The notes beneath the pieces were generated by a model that was given only the letters and a program-made list of their open reading frames with translations, was not told where the DNA came from and ran no database searches. Shown piece after piece: positions 39,641-51,899 of a DNA stretch of 64,000 nucleotides. A program made the translations under genes and the position numbers. How positions within the stretch are numbered: the stretch's first letter is position 1; each line of letters opens with the position of its first letter. The stretch comes from Acanthosepion lycidas (Eukaryota; Mollusca; Cephalopoda; Sepiida; Sepiidae). The stretch covers positions 40,217,555 to 40,281,554 of the forward strand of contig OZ010580.1 in NCBI GenBank assembly GCA_963932145.1. The letters run 5' to 3'.

Positions 39641-41049
39641 AATTCACCAAATTTGACAACCATGTAATAGGGACTGGAACAATGTAGGTTTTCATTTTTA
39701 AAATATGATACTGCACTTGTATTTTATTTGTTGTTTAGTGATTCCTTTTTGCCCCTTTAGTCTTATGATGCAGAAATGGCCAGAATTATCCATTATCTTT
39801 TTATTTTCATTTAGGTAATATTTAATATTTTTCTTTGTGTTATATAATCTTCAGTGTATGTATGTATGTATCACACAAAAAATCTTAAAACTGGGGCTGA
39901 TTTTTATAGATTTTTCAGAACTCTCAAGACTAAAAATAGTTTCAACTTAAAGGCTTTTAACATATTTAGTTTTTAAACTTGGTCATATGCTACATTTGTC
40001 ATATTTCTTAGAATAAATAGATTTGTTATAATTTTCTGGGTAGGAATTGGTGGAGGGTATTATGACTTGATGGAAAAAGTGGAAGTATGGAAAAGATTTT
40101 CTCACTAAATGCTAAATGTTTCTCATTCAGAGCTGACAAGACCCCTTCTATTACTGTCAATAAATAGAAACCTATTTCTCTTTCTGCATATTTCTTTTTT
40201 CATTCATCTGTATCTTCATTTTTCTTTTTTTCTTTCCACTACTATTACACTGCATGTGTCCCAGGTGAAACTGTTTTCATATTTCAGTCAGAGCAATATC
40301 AATTTACACACTATTGATTTCTATGCCTGGCTGGTTTAAACTTGCTTCATAATACAAATTCTGTAGAACACAAGTTGTAAGCATTTGATAATTCAGTTAT
40401 TGGGTGACAGGAAGTATGTAGTTTGTGAGTATTGATGCAGTATATGGTTAGGTACAGTTGGCATATGTGAATGGGTGTGTAATATTTATTGGAAGGAATG
40501 ATTAAAGTCTCACGACTATTTGATGGTATGGTGTATTCTGCCCTTACAGTTTACGTTAGTTTAATTTGGCTTTAAGTCAATTGTGCATATTACATGTAGC
40601 TATATGATACATGCCAGAATACCTGTGTGCTTTATCTTTTCAATGAAGGTTTTGAAGAAAAATTGTTTCAGTGTGGGTGTGTATATTTAAAGTTGTATAT
40701 TGCAAACTCGTGTAAATGATTTGCTCATCTGCATGCCGTTGAGTGTAATTTATTGATTTTTACTTTATTTTCATTTATTTTTTTTTTCTACCAAGCCTTG
40801 TCAGATATTGGATGAAAGTACTTTCTGGCTTGTTACATGCCAAATAATGATTACCATTCCACTTTATCTCCTCCCCCTCCTGCTCACCTTCTCAATTTTA
40901 GATATTTATTATTGCGCAAATCTATATATAAACACAGGGCTGCCTGATTAAAGAAAAAAAAAAAAAATCATCCATTTAAGTTTGTCATATTATTTCCATC
41001 TTGACCTTTTATTTATCATTTGATTAAAAAATTAAACTGATGTATTTTA

Positions 41050-41500
41050 TCATGATCATGGGTTCCATACCCAAATAGGGCTATAGGACACTGCTTGTAC
41101 TACAACCGTAGCAGCAGTAGTTTGGTCTCAGGCTGGTTTTTAAAGTTGGTTGTCCTCGTGCTGAAATAGTTGACGACGTCATCCTCCATATTGGGAGGAC
41201 AATGGATTCCTGCTCTTTTTACAAGGGCAATCTTTTCAAGACTTTTCAAGTTGACTGGTTCCCTTCATGGCGAATAGGTTGTGTGGCTGATTGGACTAAC
41301 ACAGTGATAGCACACTTTGATGGAAATAGGCCATCTCAAAAAGCATTGGATGGCAGTAGAAGAAGGATTTTATGTCTGACATCTTCAACTGTGTTCCACT
41401 ACCTGCTAGACCAGCTTTGTTTCTGTAGTTTGAAAAGTGTCTATATAGACATGTTGTCAGTTGGCCTGATCAAAAGCAAAGTTTTTTAATTAGCTAAGGA
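41050..41500 (+). repeat. less AT-rich repeat-like segment, possibly a SINE body
   Basis: Begins with a B-box-like GGGTTCCATACCC near 41060 and continues through about 400 bp of markedly less AT-rich sequence with an ACGACGTC patch near 41172. A 95-residue frame (41202) crosses it but shows no domain and an uneven composition. Its composition and position next to a clear SINE suggest a dispersed repeat; I could not find a second copy in the window. Confidence 0.35.
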
Positions 41501-41524
41501 AGATATTACAGGTCTTTATGTGGG

Positions 41525-41842
41525 TCATTTGAGTGGATAAAAGCATTGGTTGAATCTAGTGACTTTACCTAGAGAGTTGTGAGTTCAGTACCTGGCTACA
41601 GCTGAGGTGAACAAAATATTGGAGAGTTGTGTTAAAGGGAGATAACTGATACTTAGACATCCGGAAGAGCCATAGTACTTGCTATTAGAACAATCTACCC
41701 TGGTGGACGAAATAAAGGGTTCAGTTTGAAATAACAATCACCTGAAGGAGGCCAGAGTGCATATGATGGCCAAAATGTCATGAATATGGCAATGAAGATG
41801 AGGACAATAATCCTAACAATGTAAATAGTGTAAATAATTACA
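41525..41842 (+). mobile_element. tRNA-derived SINE, most complete copy
   Basis: The head 41525-41600 has an A-box-like TGGATAAAAGCATTGG and a B box GAGTTCAGTACCTGG at the right spacing. The body then carries GGAAGAGCCATAG, the segment AATAAAGGGTTCAGTTTGAA, CACCTGAAGGAGGCCAGAG, ATGATGGCCAAAATGTCATG and finally AAGATGAGGACAATAATCC. It ends in a GTAAATAGTGTAAATAATTA tail. This copy anchors the orientation of the tail fragments at 21, 29 and 32-33 kb. Confidence 0.65.
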
Positions 41843-42019
41843 ATACCTCATGACAGAAATGTTGACAAACTTTATACATGTTGAAATGAGGGAGAGGGAT
41901 ATATATCCTACATTCTATGTATGATATATATATATCCCTACCTATAATATTACTTTGTAATATATTGGCTAATTTTTCTGCAAATTCTGCAGAACTTTCT
42001 TTGGAAAGTATTGTAGGAG

Positions 42020-42022
<3 letters not shown>

Positions 42023-42051
<29 letters not shown>
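42023..42051 (+). repeat. poly-T tract (29 nt)
   Basis: Uninterrupted T run. Similar tracts on the + strand in this intron lie at about 42787-42808, 49274-49303, 59017-59044 and 59856-59884. Confidence 0.95.
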
Positions 42052-43419
42052 CAATGTGTCTTTATGAAGCTGGTGTGGGAGTGATAACTGAAAAGTGGAA
42101 ATTATTACAAGTTTGTGCAACCATAGTTAATAATATCCAATAAAGAGCTTTAATAGTTAGACAATATTTTCTCAATATCTTTGTATATTTACTAAATGAC
42201 ATCAAGTTTTTAAAAACAGAATCCCAGAATGGTACACCTTTTTGAAAGAATAAAGGCTTTTACAAATATTAAATTATTGAATTGGCATTATAGAAATAAA
42301 AAAAACAAATGTTAAAGGCAATGTTTAATTTTTTAGATATTCCAGAGTGAATTCTATATTCACCGAGTTCTGAATTTTCATTTTTCTTCAATATTATTTA
42401 TTTTTCAAAGTCTTAAGGTTTATAGATTTAAATATATGATATGCCTTAATACACAATTGAAATCATCAAATTAAAAATGTGAGTGCAACTGATAAAAAAT
42501 ATTTTTTTCTCTAAAATTTAAAAAAAAAAAATGTACAGAAATGTCAAATTTTTTAAGATCCAATAATTAGATTAAATTATTTTTTTACATAAACGTTTTT
42601 ATGATCCAAAAAGGCAATGCTATTTTATGGCAACATTATTTACATGACGTGAACACTTTTAAATGTGGATATTTCTGGTTCAGCTTAAAATATAGAAATA
42701 TTTACCAGAATTTTTTTCTTTCTTTTGGTTTTAGATTTAGCAGAAAAAAAAAATGATCATAAGTTTTATACATGTTGCATAGGTATTTTTTTTTTTTTTT
42801 TTTTTTTTAATTGCGTATCTCCAAATTTCATTGCAGAAACTTGATACCGGTTTACCTATCTTAAATCATCTGCAGGTTTTTTAAAATTCTTGAACTTAGG
42901 CTGAAATTGAAAATTCTTTTATTCTCAAGAACTTTTATCTCACTCACAGACATAGAGAATGTTTCTTTAACTTGGCAAATTATGATAATGTAAAAAGAAT
43001 ATCCCAATTATTTACTGCCTTTCTTGCCAAATTACTGTTTGTGTAGAATTAACTTTGATTAGTTTGTTACTATTGGCAACAAACGCCTATTTTAGATCCT
43101 TTGCAAAAGATTTTTTTCCTTAGTTACGTTGACAGACTTGTTGATTACCACTGTACCATTTGATACTTAAATTTCCTTCAGTATAATGATAAAGGAAAGT
43201 TTGTTAGGAATTGAAAATGTTGATTTAAATCTGAAAGCAATGATAAAATTAAGTCATTTTTACTTTACTAATTAAAATGTTTTTCTGTTTAAAGAAAAAA
43301 ACAAAACTTTCAAATGACTTTATGATCTAGACTTATTAGGTACAATGGATAAATTGCTGTCTAAAAATTAAGACCCCCCCCCCAAAAAAAAAAAACTTGC
43401 ATGAAGGGAATTTCTTTAT

Positions 43420-43455
43420 GAGGGTGCTGTAAAGTTCTTGGCCTGACCAAGAAAA
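43420..43455 (+). mobile_element. mariner-like terminal fragment
   Basis: AGGGTGCTGTAAAGTTCTTG followed by GCCTGACCAAG resembles the TGCTGAAAAGTTCCTGG-type end of a mariner-like family. Related fragments are at 50975-51005 and 61958-61990. No transposase follows here. Confidence 0.35.
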
Positions 43456-44593
43456 AAAAACTCCCACAAAAATAAAAACCTGAGATTTGGTCATGTGTTT
43501 TTTTTTTTTGTTTTTTTTTCTCTCTCTCCGTGCTGCTGATAGAATTCTATAGAATAATGTCTCATTTTTGCTATTAATTGTTTTTAATTATGTTTATAAT
43601 ATCTGAAAAATGAATATATCAATATTACATCAGTAATATGAAAATTGATCCCATCTTTATCAACATATCCCAAGTTGGACTAGGGCATTTATTTTTCTTA
43701 ATTTCTTGTGAGATACTGGTAGAACTTAAAGGGAATAGTCAACTTCTTGATGTTATTTTTATGTGAAAGTACCTTTTCATTTTAAGAAACCTTTGCAGAT
43801 CTGGTATTCTTGTATTAAAAACAGAAATTCCACATATCACTATACTTGTATCAACCAACAACCATTTGGTGAGATCATTTGGCCCTGGCTATTATGAAGT
43901 CATTCATGGCTACTGTTCGACATTTTGCTGTTTAAATTTCAGTCTATCTTTTTAGTGTGTACACAATACCTATTTTTACAATGAAAATTTAAAAACTAAA
44001 TTAACTGCAAAGTCCTCAAATCTTTCTTTTTAAGTTGAAAAAAAAAAAAAATGAAGACAAATGCTGGTTGATGATTTGTTTATTTCTGAAGATTACATAG
44101 TAGCTGTCGACAATCTTTTCTGCATGGGTAGGCATACCAACTAAGGCATGTCATGTTCTTATTGACCAAGGCCACAGGAATGATTTAATATTTTATTTTT
44201 ATCTTTTGCCTGTAAGTGAGGAAGTATTCATATGGGTAGAAAAGGAAAAATAGGGAAAGATCAATGAAAGCTTTTGTGTGTGTGTGAAAAACAACTGAAA
44301 TAACAAAAAGGAAAAAGTATCTCATCTAAAATAGGCACAAAATTATTCTTGATGTGCAGTTTAAGCAGAATCCCCCCCCCCCCCGCACTGTTTCAAGTAA
44401 CAATTTGATTTGCTTACATCTGAGCTTTCATGGTTTTATTTTTGTTTGTTTTAATGGAGTCTTGGGCAAAACATTGTCTATAATCTTGGATAATGCTAAA
44501 TGTAAAGACAAAATTAATATTAAAAAGTGGTCATTTTGCATAATAGAAATGTTTTAAACAATGTATTATCTGTATCCTAAAGTACTTTCTGTG

Positions 44594-44700
44594 CATTTTT
44601 TATGCCAGTGGTGCTCAAAAGGTGTGGCACGCCTCATAGTTGCAGCAGAAGAGGATAGCAGGCGAGTCAGAAGGATTGAAAGACAGATTTAGAAACAGTT
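44594..44700 (+). mobile_element. possible hAT element end
   Basis: CCAGTGGTGCTCAAAAGGTG and GGCACGCC have the form of a hAT left terminus (CAGTGGTNCTCAA followed by a GGCACGCC-type block). No matching right end was located, so it is a fragment at best. Confidence 0.35.
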
Positions 44701-45064
44701 ACAAAAAATTCATATGCCAAAAATAAATACGAGTTCAAAATTTAAAATATTATGGATTACTTATAATTGCATGCATGAGTCCCAGTATAAATAGTTATAA
44801 ATAATTATTGACTGATTTTATCATTGTGATATTTCTGCATTATATCAAGTATTAAGAATATAGTAACTAGGGTCTGTAAATTGGAGGAGAGAGTTATCAA
44901 TGATAATGTTCTGACTTCAAATCCAGTTATTTCTCTTTAACACTCTCTGGACAGTTTTTGCTGTAAGGCTGCTTGCATCTTTTCACCGGGACTTTTCTGT
45001 ATTGATTACCCTTAGTTTTTAAAAAATGCTTTTTTAACACTGCATTACATTTTTATTGTTAGTT

Positions 45065-45540
45065 CATTCAATACAAGGACCAAGGGCCACTCAAGATAGA
45101 GAGTTGCTGAGTTAGATTGTTATTAGGTTGGTGCAAAAATAATTTCGTTTTCTAACATATGTTACTATGTGAGAAAACAAAATTATTTTTGCACCAACCT
45201 AATATAATTCAAGATGAGGGAAGGTGTAAAAAATACATATTATGACCTATAGGATATATACTGGTTGAGTACAAGATTGTAGCTGCCAGGGAAGCATCCT
45301 CTTGTGAGTCTGTTCTACAAAGCAGTAGATCTGGGGAAGAATCAGTTCCTAGTTGTGACAGGCTAACAACTCAAAAGGTCATGTAAATGCTTTTGAACTC
45401 TGTCAAGGCTGGACAGTGAGAACTGGGCAGCACCAGCCCAGATATGGCAGCAATACTCCTTTCTTGGTCTGATCTAACTGTTTATAAAGATAGGGCATGG
45501 CAGCAGGTGCTGGGCAATTTCTGGAGTGATACAGTGAATC
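45065..45540. repeat. unnamed dispersed repeat, copy 2 (split by a MITE)
   Basis: Shares ordered blocks with 20595-20900, and is interrupted at 45123-45202 by a MADE1-like MITE. The sequence outside the MITE resumes where the 20.6-kb copy predicts. Beyond about 45360 the two copies are harder to align. Confidence 0.55.
45123..45202. mobile_element. 80-bp MADE1-like mariner MITE with TA duplication
   Basis: Exactly 80 bp, flanked by TA on both sides (45121-45122 and 45203-45204). The 31-nt inverted ends start TTAGGTTGGTGCAAAAATAA and differ at one position; the centre is about 18 nt. Size, palindromic layout, termini and TA duplication all equal those of the human MADE1 family, though the internal bases differ. 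It sits inside an older repeat copy, so it is the younger insertion. Confidence 0.92.
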
Positions 45541-45879
45541 AACCATTCTTATAGGATACATCCATTTAATTTTTATTCATACATTTATCATGTAGGTATA
45601 TCAGACTTAATCAGTTATGTTGTATATCAAAAAATGGTTTTGCATGGCTGTTGTTTGTAAAATACTTTTGGTACAATTTTTACTGAAATGTTTTTCTTTT
45701 TTCAGTAAAACTAAAATATCTTCTTGTCATATGCTGAAAGTTCTCAGACAAAATACAGCAAACATTTTTAAGCTTGTTTATGGGTTCACCTATTTTTTTT
45801 ATCATCCCCTAGTTTATATAATCAGTCAGTCAATATCTGGAGCTTTGATTATACTGCTGCAGGTTTCCCATCACTCACT

Positions 45880-46270
45880 CCACCTTTCCAAGCATTCCTG
45901 TCAAGTGGACTAATGTGGGCAAGGCCATACTTCTGCACTTCCCTCCCAATACCACCCTTTCACATCTTCATAGGTCTACCTCAACCTCTGTGACCAAGCA
46001 CCCTGAACTTTGAGACAGTCTTGATGCAAGATGAAGCTTGTTAGACATGGCCAAATCATCTAAGATGACAGATGCACAGCACTGCTATTATGTCCTCAAT
46101 ACCGAGCCTTGTTAACAACTTGAGTGGAGGTGGTGGTGGTGGTGGTGGGGGGTTATACTGAGGCTTGGTGCCACAGATCCAGCAAATCATTGAGTCATCG
46201 TTGCGGTGCAAGACTGATGCACTTGATACCTAAGTCTCACTGCTGTGGAGCAGTGCAGATCATACACACA
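45880..46270 (-). mobile_element. LINE fragment, C-terminal domain (third family)
   Basis: The minus strand reads RYxGHNSSAVHLSS, then a CHLRxFGHV step corresponding to the conserved RLRWFGHVxR motif of APE-type LINEs, then RGRGRP-like and DRNAWK-like steps in changing frames. A (GGT)n expansion at 46127-46148 interrupts it. Several stops and frame changes are present. It resembles CR1/jockey-like C-termini and differs from families A and B here. Confidence 0.65.
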
Positions 46271-46679
46271 GAGAACAATTTGCCACAAGTTCTTAGTAAA
46301 TTGACTTCTTTATTACACTAGGTAATATCAATTATTTTCTGAGATTTGAGAATAGCTTTAGAAGATTATGGTTTTTTATCCCATCCTACATAGACATTTT
46401 TCCTTTTAAATTTTGAATTAAAAAAACAATCTATATTTCACTATCAAACTCTCACTAGTAAGAGATGTATTCTCATTAAGCATTTTTTCTTTCTTTCTTT
46501 TTTATTTATTTATTTTTTTTAATAAGTGTTTCAGTCCTTCTTTCCTGCTCGGCTGAGGTATTCAAGAAACTCAAGAGGGTGCTAGGAGGATGTTGAACTT
46601 GAACAATTAAGTGGGGGGGGAGCAAAGATTATATCCTTCTGCTAACCTTGAATATGAAATCTAATATTAGATATGGGGA

Positions 46680-47040
46680 CATTTTAAAACTAGCTGTGAA
46701 TGCTGGACAATCTCCTCACTGATGAAGAGACAGATTTGTGTTTCTATTGACATATGCTAAGAATACCATGGACAGAATATGTAAGCCATGAGGAAGTTCT
46801 AAAATAGGAACAATGAGGAAACTGAGTATCAGAGACAGAAATTTCTGCAGCACAATGACCATAAGAGATAAATGAGTCTGACACTCAGAAGACACATTGA
46901 AGGCAAGAGGAAAGTGCAGGTAACCTACTTAAAAAGTTTATGTGAATGGATTTCAGAACAAAGACAGAGCGTTGGTAAAGGGTCAAAAGTTACTTAGAGA
47001 AACAAGACAAGAAGTTGCTGGGAGTCATGATTATGGCACA
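46680..47040 (+). mobile_element. LINE family B fragment, 3' end
   Basis: Starts with SCECWTISS (compare GSECWTISS in intact relatives), passes a degraded copy of the arginine-rich R-G-K step and a KSLCEWISEQ-like block, and ends at about EKQDKKLLGVMIMA, the family's last motif. The alignment with 10600-10930 and the reverse complement of 26286-26500 runs through the same order of blocks. It lies 160 bp upstream of the mariner at 47200. Confidence 0.65.
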
Positions 47041-47199
47041 TAAAAAAAAAAAATCAGAAATGATATATTTGCTATAATTAAGTAATTCTGAACTTTTTAA
47101 GTCAAATTTTATTATGTTTTTTTTTTTTTTTTTTGTTTGTTTTTTTTTTTTAGTATGTTTTTAAAGTTTTCATCTACCCTTGAATTTGCATTGCATATA

Positions 47200-48081
47200 C
47201 ATGGTGCGATGAGTAAATTGTCGGCATTTTATATTTTTAATTTTGTGCATACACACTTGTTTTTGATTTTTGTCGACTGCACAGTATGGTAGGCTCACTT
47301 GGGTACCGTCTTTCAGAAAAAGAGCACCATGATGCAATTCACTCCACCAGAAATTTGGAAACAGCAGGATGTACTGCTTGGCATTCACACCAGAAGCTCC
47401 AATACAAATATTTTCAGAGTGTTTGGGTGTCACTCTTAGGACAGTGCAGAGCATTTGGAAAGAGTTGGATGAGTCTAGCGGTGATTACAAAGGTACGGCA
47501 ACTCAAACTCATTCTGATGATTCTGATAAAAGAATTTGCTGATGAGGGCCTTAGACTCAACATGAAGACCTACACCAAGTGCCTTGAGGAGGTAGTGCTG
47601 CCCTGAGTCAAGAGGGTGGCTGCTGGAAGACCCCTATATCTGGCAACATGACTCTGTACCATGTCACACAAGCAGGAGAACAGTCATGACTGTCAGACAA
47701 TTTCTGTGACTGCTTCCCCTCCCCCCCCCCGCACACACATCTGGCCAGCTAACTCTCCAGTCTGCAACCCCTTTGATTATTGGCTGGAGTACAGTTGAGT
47801 GAGAGACCAACAAAACTCTGTGTAACATCAAAGATGAACTGAAGGCAAGGATTATGGCAGCATTCACCAACTTAAACAAGGGGACCATTCAGAAGAATTG
47901 CAGGAGATTCTGAGGTTGTCTGGAGGCCATGGTTGAAGCCAATGGAGATTTTATTGAATAAATTTACTCTTTAGTATTTCAAGATATTTTTGTGTAATTT
48001 TGGTGAATATATCTGTTAAAGAAATGTCAATGTTATTTTCTTTTTTTTATGTAATTTAGACAATTTTTCCATCGCACTATG
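47200..48081 (+). mobile_element. internally deleted Tc1/mariner-type element with intact ends
   Basis: 882 bp flanked by TA (47198-47199 and 48082-48083). The terminal repeats CATGGTGCGATGAGTAAATTG and CATAGTGCGATGGAAAAATTG (each given 5' to 3' inward; first 20 or so bases) differ at few positions. Inside, in more than one frame, are an N-terminal helix-turn-helix-like region (SECLGVTLRTVQSIWKEL), then a jump to GRPYIWQHDS, which spans the second catalytic Asp region, and then the C-terminal ERPTKLC and CRRF-type region ending in EANGDFIE-like sequence. About 400 bp of the middle, including the first catalytic Asp, is absent relative to a 1.3-kb element, and frameshifts remain. It is the sister of the copy at 9193-9855. 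Non-autonomous. Confidence 0.88.
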
Positions 48082-49269
48082 TATGTCTTATCTAATGATC
48101 GATTTGTAGGTTCCAACTGATCTTTGTAAATTTAATAAAATTATTCTTCAACTTGTAACAATCACACTCTCTAGGTCTAATATTGTTTCCTTTTTGTTAA
48201 ATTGTTTATTTGTTTGTCTCCTTGAATGTGTGACATTATGATTAGGATACTCCATATAGGATAGGATGGTCTGTGATTTTTATCTCGGTTTTAAGTGTTT
48301 CATGTTTTATGACTTGTAAATAGTGAAAATAGGTCTTCAAAAGCAGCCACCCACTTGACCAAAAGATATAAATGAATTAATTGACCAAAAGATATAAATT
48401 AATTAATTTTTTTTTTTGGGGGGTGGGGAACAAGTGACAAAAAACCAGATGTTGAATACTTCTGGTTACAGACTTAATATTAAATCACAGTTGAGATTGA
48501 GGTAGTGTCAAGCTGCTTTTTACTGGGTACATACCATCCATCGATCTATCTTTGTGCCTGTGTTGTAATGGACAGGCATGTAATAGGAGTTAGTTCTCAC
48601 TGGTTGAAGGGAAAGCTAATCTGTTAATAGTTTGAGGTCACAGTTGTCCCTAACTGTCACTTACCTGCTTACCTATGTAGACTGAAAGAGAATTGTTGAA
48701 ATAAACAACAAAATATATTGGTGAGAGGGTTCAAGTCTTCATTTCTTGCCCACTGAATTTGTCACCTTGTGAGTATTTAGTGGGTATTTCCCAGTTTTTG
48801 TTGAGCACTGATGCAAGTGAGAATATCTCTCTCAACATTTCACTGAATTTGTCTAGAATATTTTATACCTAAACTCTGCTCATATGCTAGCTTTTATCTT
48901 AAAAAAAAAAAAACCCCAAAAAAACTACAAGACATCTTAGTTTGATTGGGTGAAGTTTTGTAATAAATAAATTTCCACACTACAAAGTTTTATGGTGATA
49001 GTATTTAAAAACTATTTCTGACCTAATATTACTGATTGCTTTTCAATTTGTTTTTTCACTCCTCATGCCTACTCTCTATTTTTTTTCTTTTAGAATTACA
49101 ATTAACAGGCATCAATTGTGCTATCAATATTGCAAAAAGTACTTGTTTATGCTTAACTAATAAATCTTACTCTGGCTTTCACTACCATATCTTGTCAGAT
49201 AATATAAAAGATGAGGTACTTTTGTCATAATACTAGGCAGTAAAATGTTTATATATTGAAGGAAAACGA

Positions 49270-49304
<35 letters not shown>

Positions 49305-50934
49305 TGTAAATGATTTCTGAAAATCTATGTTGAATCTTACGTGAGAGAAGTGGTGGGTATCAATATATATAGCAGGAATAAGCACTCTGAAGTGATATTA
49401 ATTGAAAAGTAGGAATGTTAATTCAACATTCTCACAGCCAGAAGAGGCTATATTTCATAGTGTTAATTCATACAATTAATATCCTTTGTTATTTAAAGCT
49501 AAAACAGTCTTTTAGAATTATCTAGACACTTAACCAGAGGCAGAACAGATTTGAAACTAGATTTATTGAATTTAATGGTGTTATGCCATAGATTCCCAAA
49601 AAGCTAAGATATTTCTTGGGTCTTATCAAAGTTGAGCTAGTAGACAGAGTACTTGTACTAGCCCAACTCCATAGTACTGTACTATTAAATGTAAATAGTG
49701 GGAGGGAGATGTGATGCCTGATACATTTGTCAACTGTAGTTGAAACATTGATGTATTACTTGAAAATACATTTTGAACAGATTGGCAAATGTTGTCATCT
49801 ATAAAATTATCTCGTGCTTCCTGTAGAACATTCCAACAAATAATAAACTTTATTTTTCTTTTTTTACCTTTGGATATCTTGTCTATCATTGAAGAGTGCA
49901 TTTCAGATCTTTAGTTCCTGTGATTTTTTTTCTTTTCTTTTTGAGTAGCACTGCTATTTAGGGTCCAGGAAATAGGCAGTACTTCAAATTTCCTTCCTTT
50001 TTTTTTTTTTTTTTTTTTATCTGGGTGTAACTTCTTATAAAGAATTAAAAAAAATAATATTGTTATTAAGCAGTTTTATGAACTCTAATTTTTTGTAGGG
50101 AAAGAAACTTATTTTTTTAATGTTTGATTAATATCATTTTAATACAAAATCTAAAAAAAAAAAATATTGCTCTTTCAACTTAGCTTAAAAATTGTAAGAA
50201 TGCAAGACCAAAAATTAAGAGCTCTATAATCCTTTTGCTAGATTTGTGGGTGGGCAATATCACAACTTGTCATATGAATGTCAGAATTTTTATTTATTTT
50301 ATTTATTTCTTTTTATTAGTAAATTTTCAGCTTCCATGAAAAAGAGGACAAACAATATAAGTGTTGTGGGTTTGGCATTATAAAATGTTGTTAATCTGTT
50401 ATAATAGAATGTCAGCAGAAGTGATTTCATCATACAAATCCAAATATCTTTAATACACTTAATTGCTATGTATATGTATAGATTTCTTCTGTTTAGGACA
50501 GCATAGAAATATTAGAGAAAATAGACTAGTTTTATATCTTAGTTACTGAGTGCAGAACAATGATGCTGCTTCTAAAATTGTAGTAGGCATTTTTGTATTG
50601 TAAGATTTTGTCTTGACTTTAAATTTTGCATGCCAGTAATTGGAAAGTTTAGAGTTAGCCTGTGATTATTGAAATTATAGAGTGATGATTCAGTTTGCAA
50701 TATTTAGTATGTAAAATTTGAAATTTTTAAATAAGAGTATTTGTTGGAAGTAATCTGAATACTTACTAATATTTTTAAAGTTCAGGGCTTTTCTGTCAAA
50801 TTGGAAACCATTTTAACTTTAAAGCATCAAGGTCTTGTTTTTATGACTTGAGTCTAATACAATTAGTTATAATAACATTTATTTAACAATTTAATCAGTT
50901 ACTTTAAAAGTACAAGTCTTTCACTAGCCTGAAA
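48082..50934. other. intronic block, nothing recognised
   Basis: Contains a G7 run near 48417, a less AT-rich patch at 48480-48800 without readable boxes, and T30 at 49274-49303. No frame shows a domain. Confidence 0.5.
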
Positions 50935-51160
50935 AAAGGCAACGAAGGCTATGATTCATAGTCAAGTACTTGTATTAGAGTGCTGAAAAGTTCCTGACTT
51001 GGCCTACTTCCTAAAATTTAACATTTTTTTTATCTCTTTCCCTTGGTTGGGCTGGTGAGAATTTTTCAGCAAAGATGAGGGATATCATTTAACTTGGATG
51101 GAAGGTGAAATACAGATTTTTGGTTTCCCTCTAAATTAGTGTTTTAACACAACCAACTAT
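50935..51160 (+). mobile_element. possible mariner-like remnant
   Basis: GAGTGCTGAAAAGTTCCTGAC (50979-50999) matches the terminal motif also seen at 43420 and 61958. The following 150 bp (GGTTGGGCTGGTGAGAATTT, then CAGATTTTTGGTTTCC) have the ordered, less AT-rich look of a decayed element. No right end was found. Confidence 0.35.
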
Positions 51161-51899
51161 CATTATTACTATCAACATGTTGTCTAGATGAGCTAACAGA
51201 TTTTTCTTCAATCTATTATACAAAATATTCGACTTTCAACTATGTTTTTGAAAGTATTAATTATCTTCCATATCGAAAACTATGAAGAAGTGAAAGGAAA
51301 ATGTTTGTTTTTTTTTTTTTTATAAATGACATAAACTACATTGACCCCCCCCCCCCGCCACACAGACACAATCAGATCTGGAGGGTGTGCCAAGTGCTTT
51401 CTCCCTATGTTCTGTTAATATGATCAAATGAAAGAAATGTGTATGTGTGTGGTTAGCTGCTGCCATAATTCAATGTTTGTTGGTCAATTCTATGTATAAC
51501 TTCAAATATCATTCCAGGCAATTTAATATTTTTAAATTATTTTTTTATATATATATTTTATTATTTTTAATTTTTATTTTTTTCCAAGAATGTAAAAGTA
51601 GAAGGCTCTCTCAGGAAAAATTTGTAAGGATCCAATTCTCATTTATCTTAAATTGGTGACAGATTTGATAAAATTTCTAATTGAAAAACTATTTATGTTC
51701 ATGTGAGTTTCATTTTTTTTTTTTTTTTTTTTTTTCCAGTCCCACCAATTCAGACATTTTACAATTAGGGCCCACCATGTTATTTTGATAGTTGAATCAC
51801 CTTTATTTCCTCCATATTCCAGATGTAAAGAGAAAGTTCTTCTATTTTGTTGAACAGATATCCACATGGATGCTTTATTGAACACTACAGTTCAATTTC

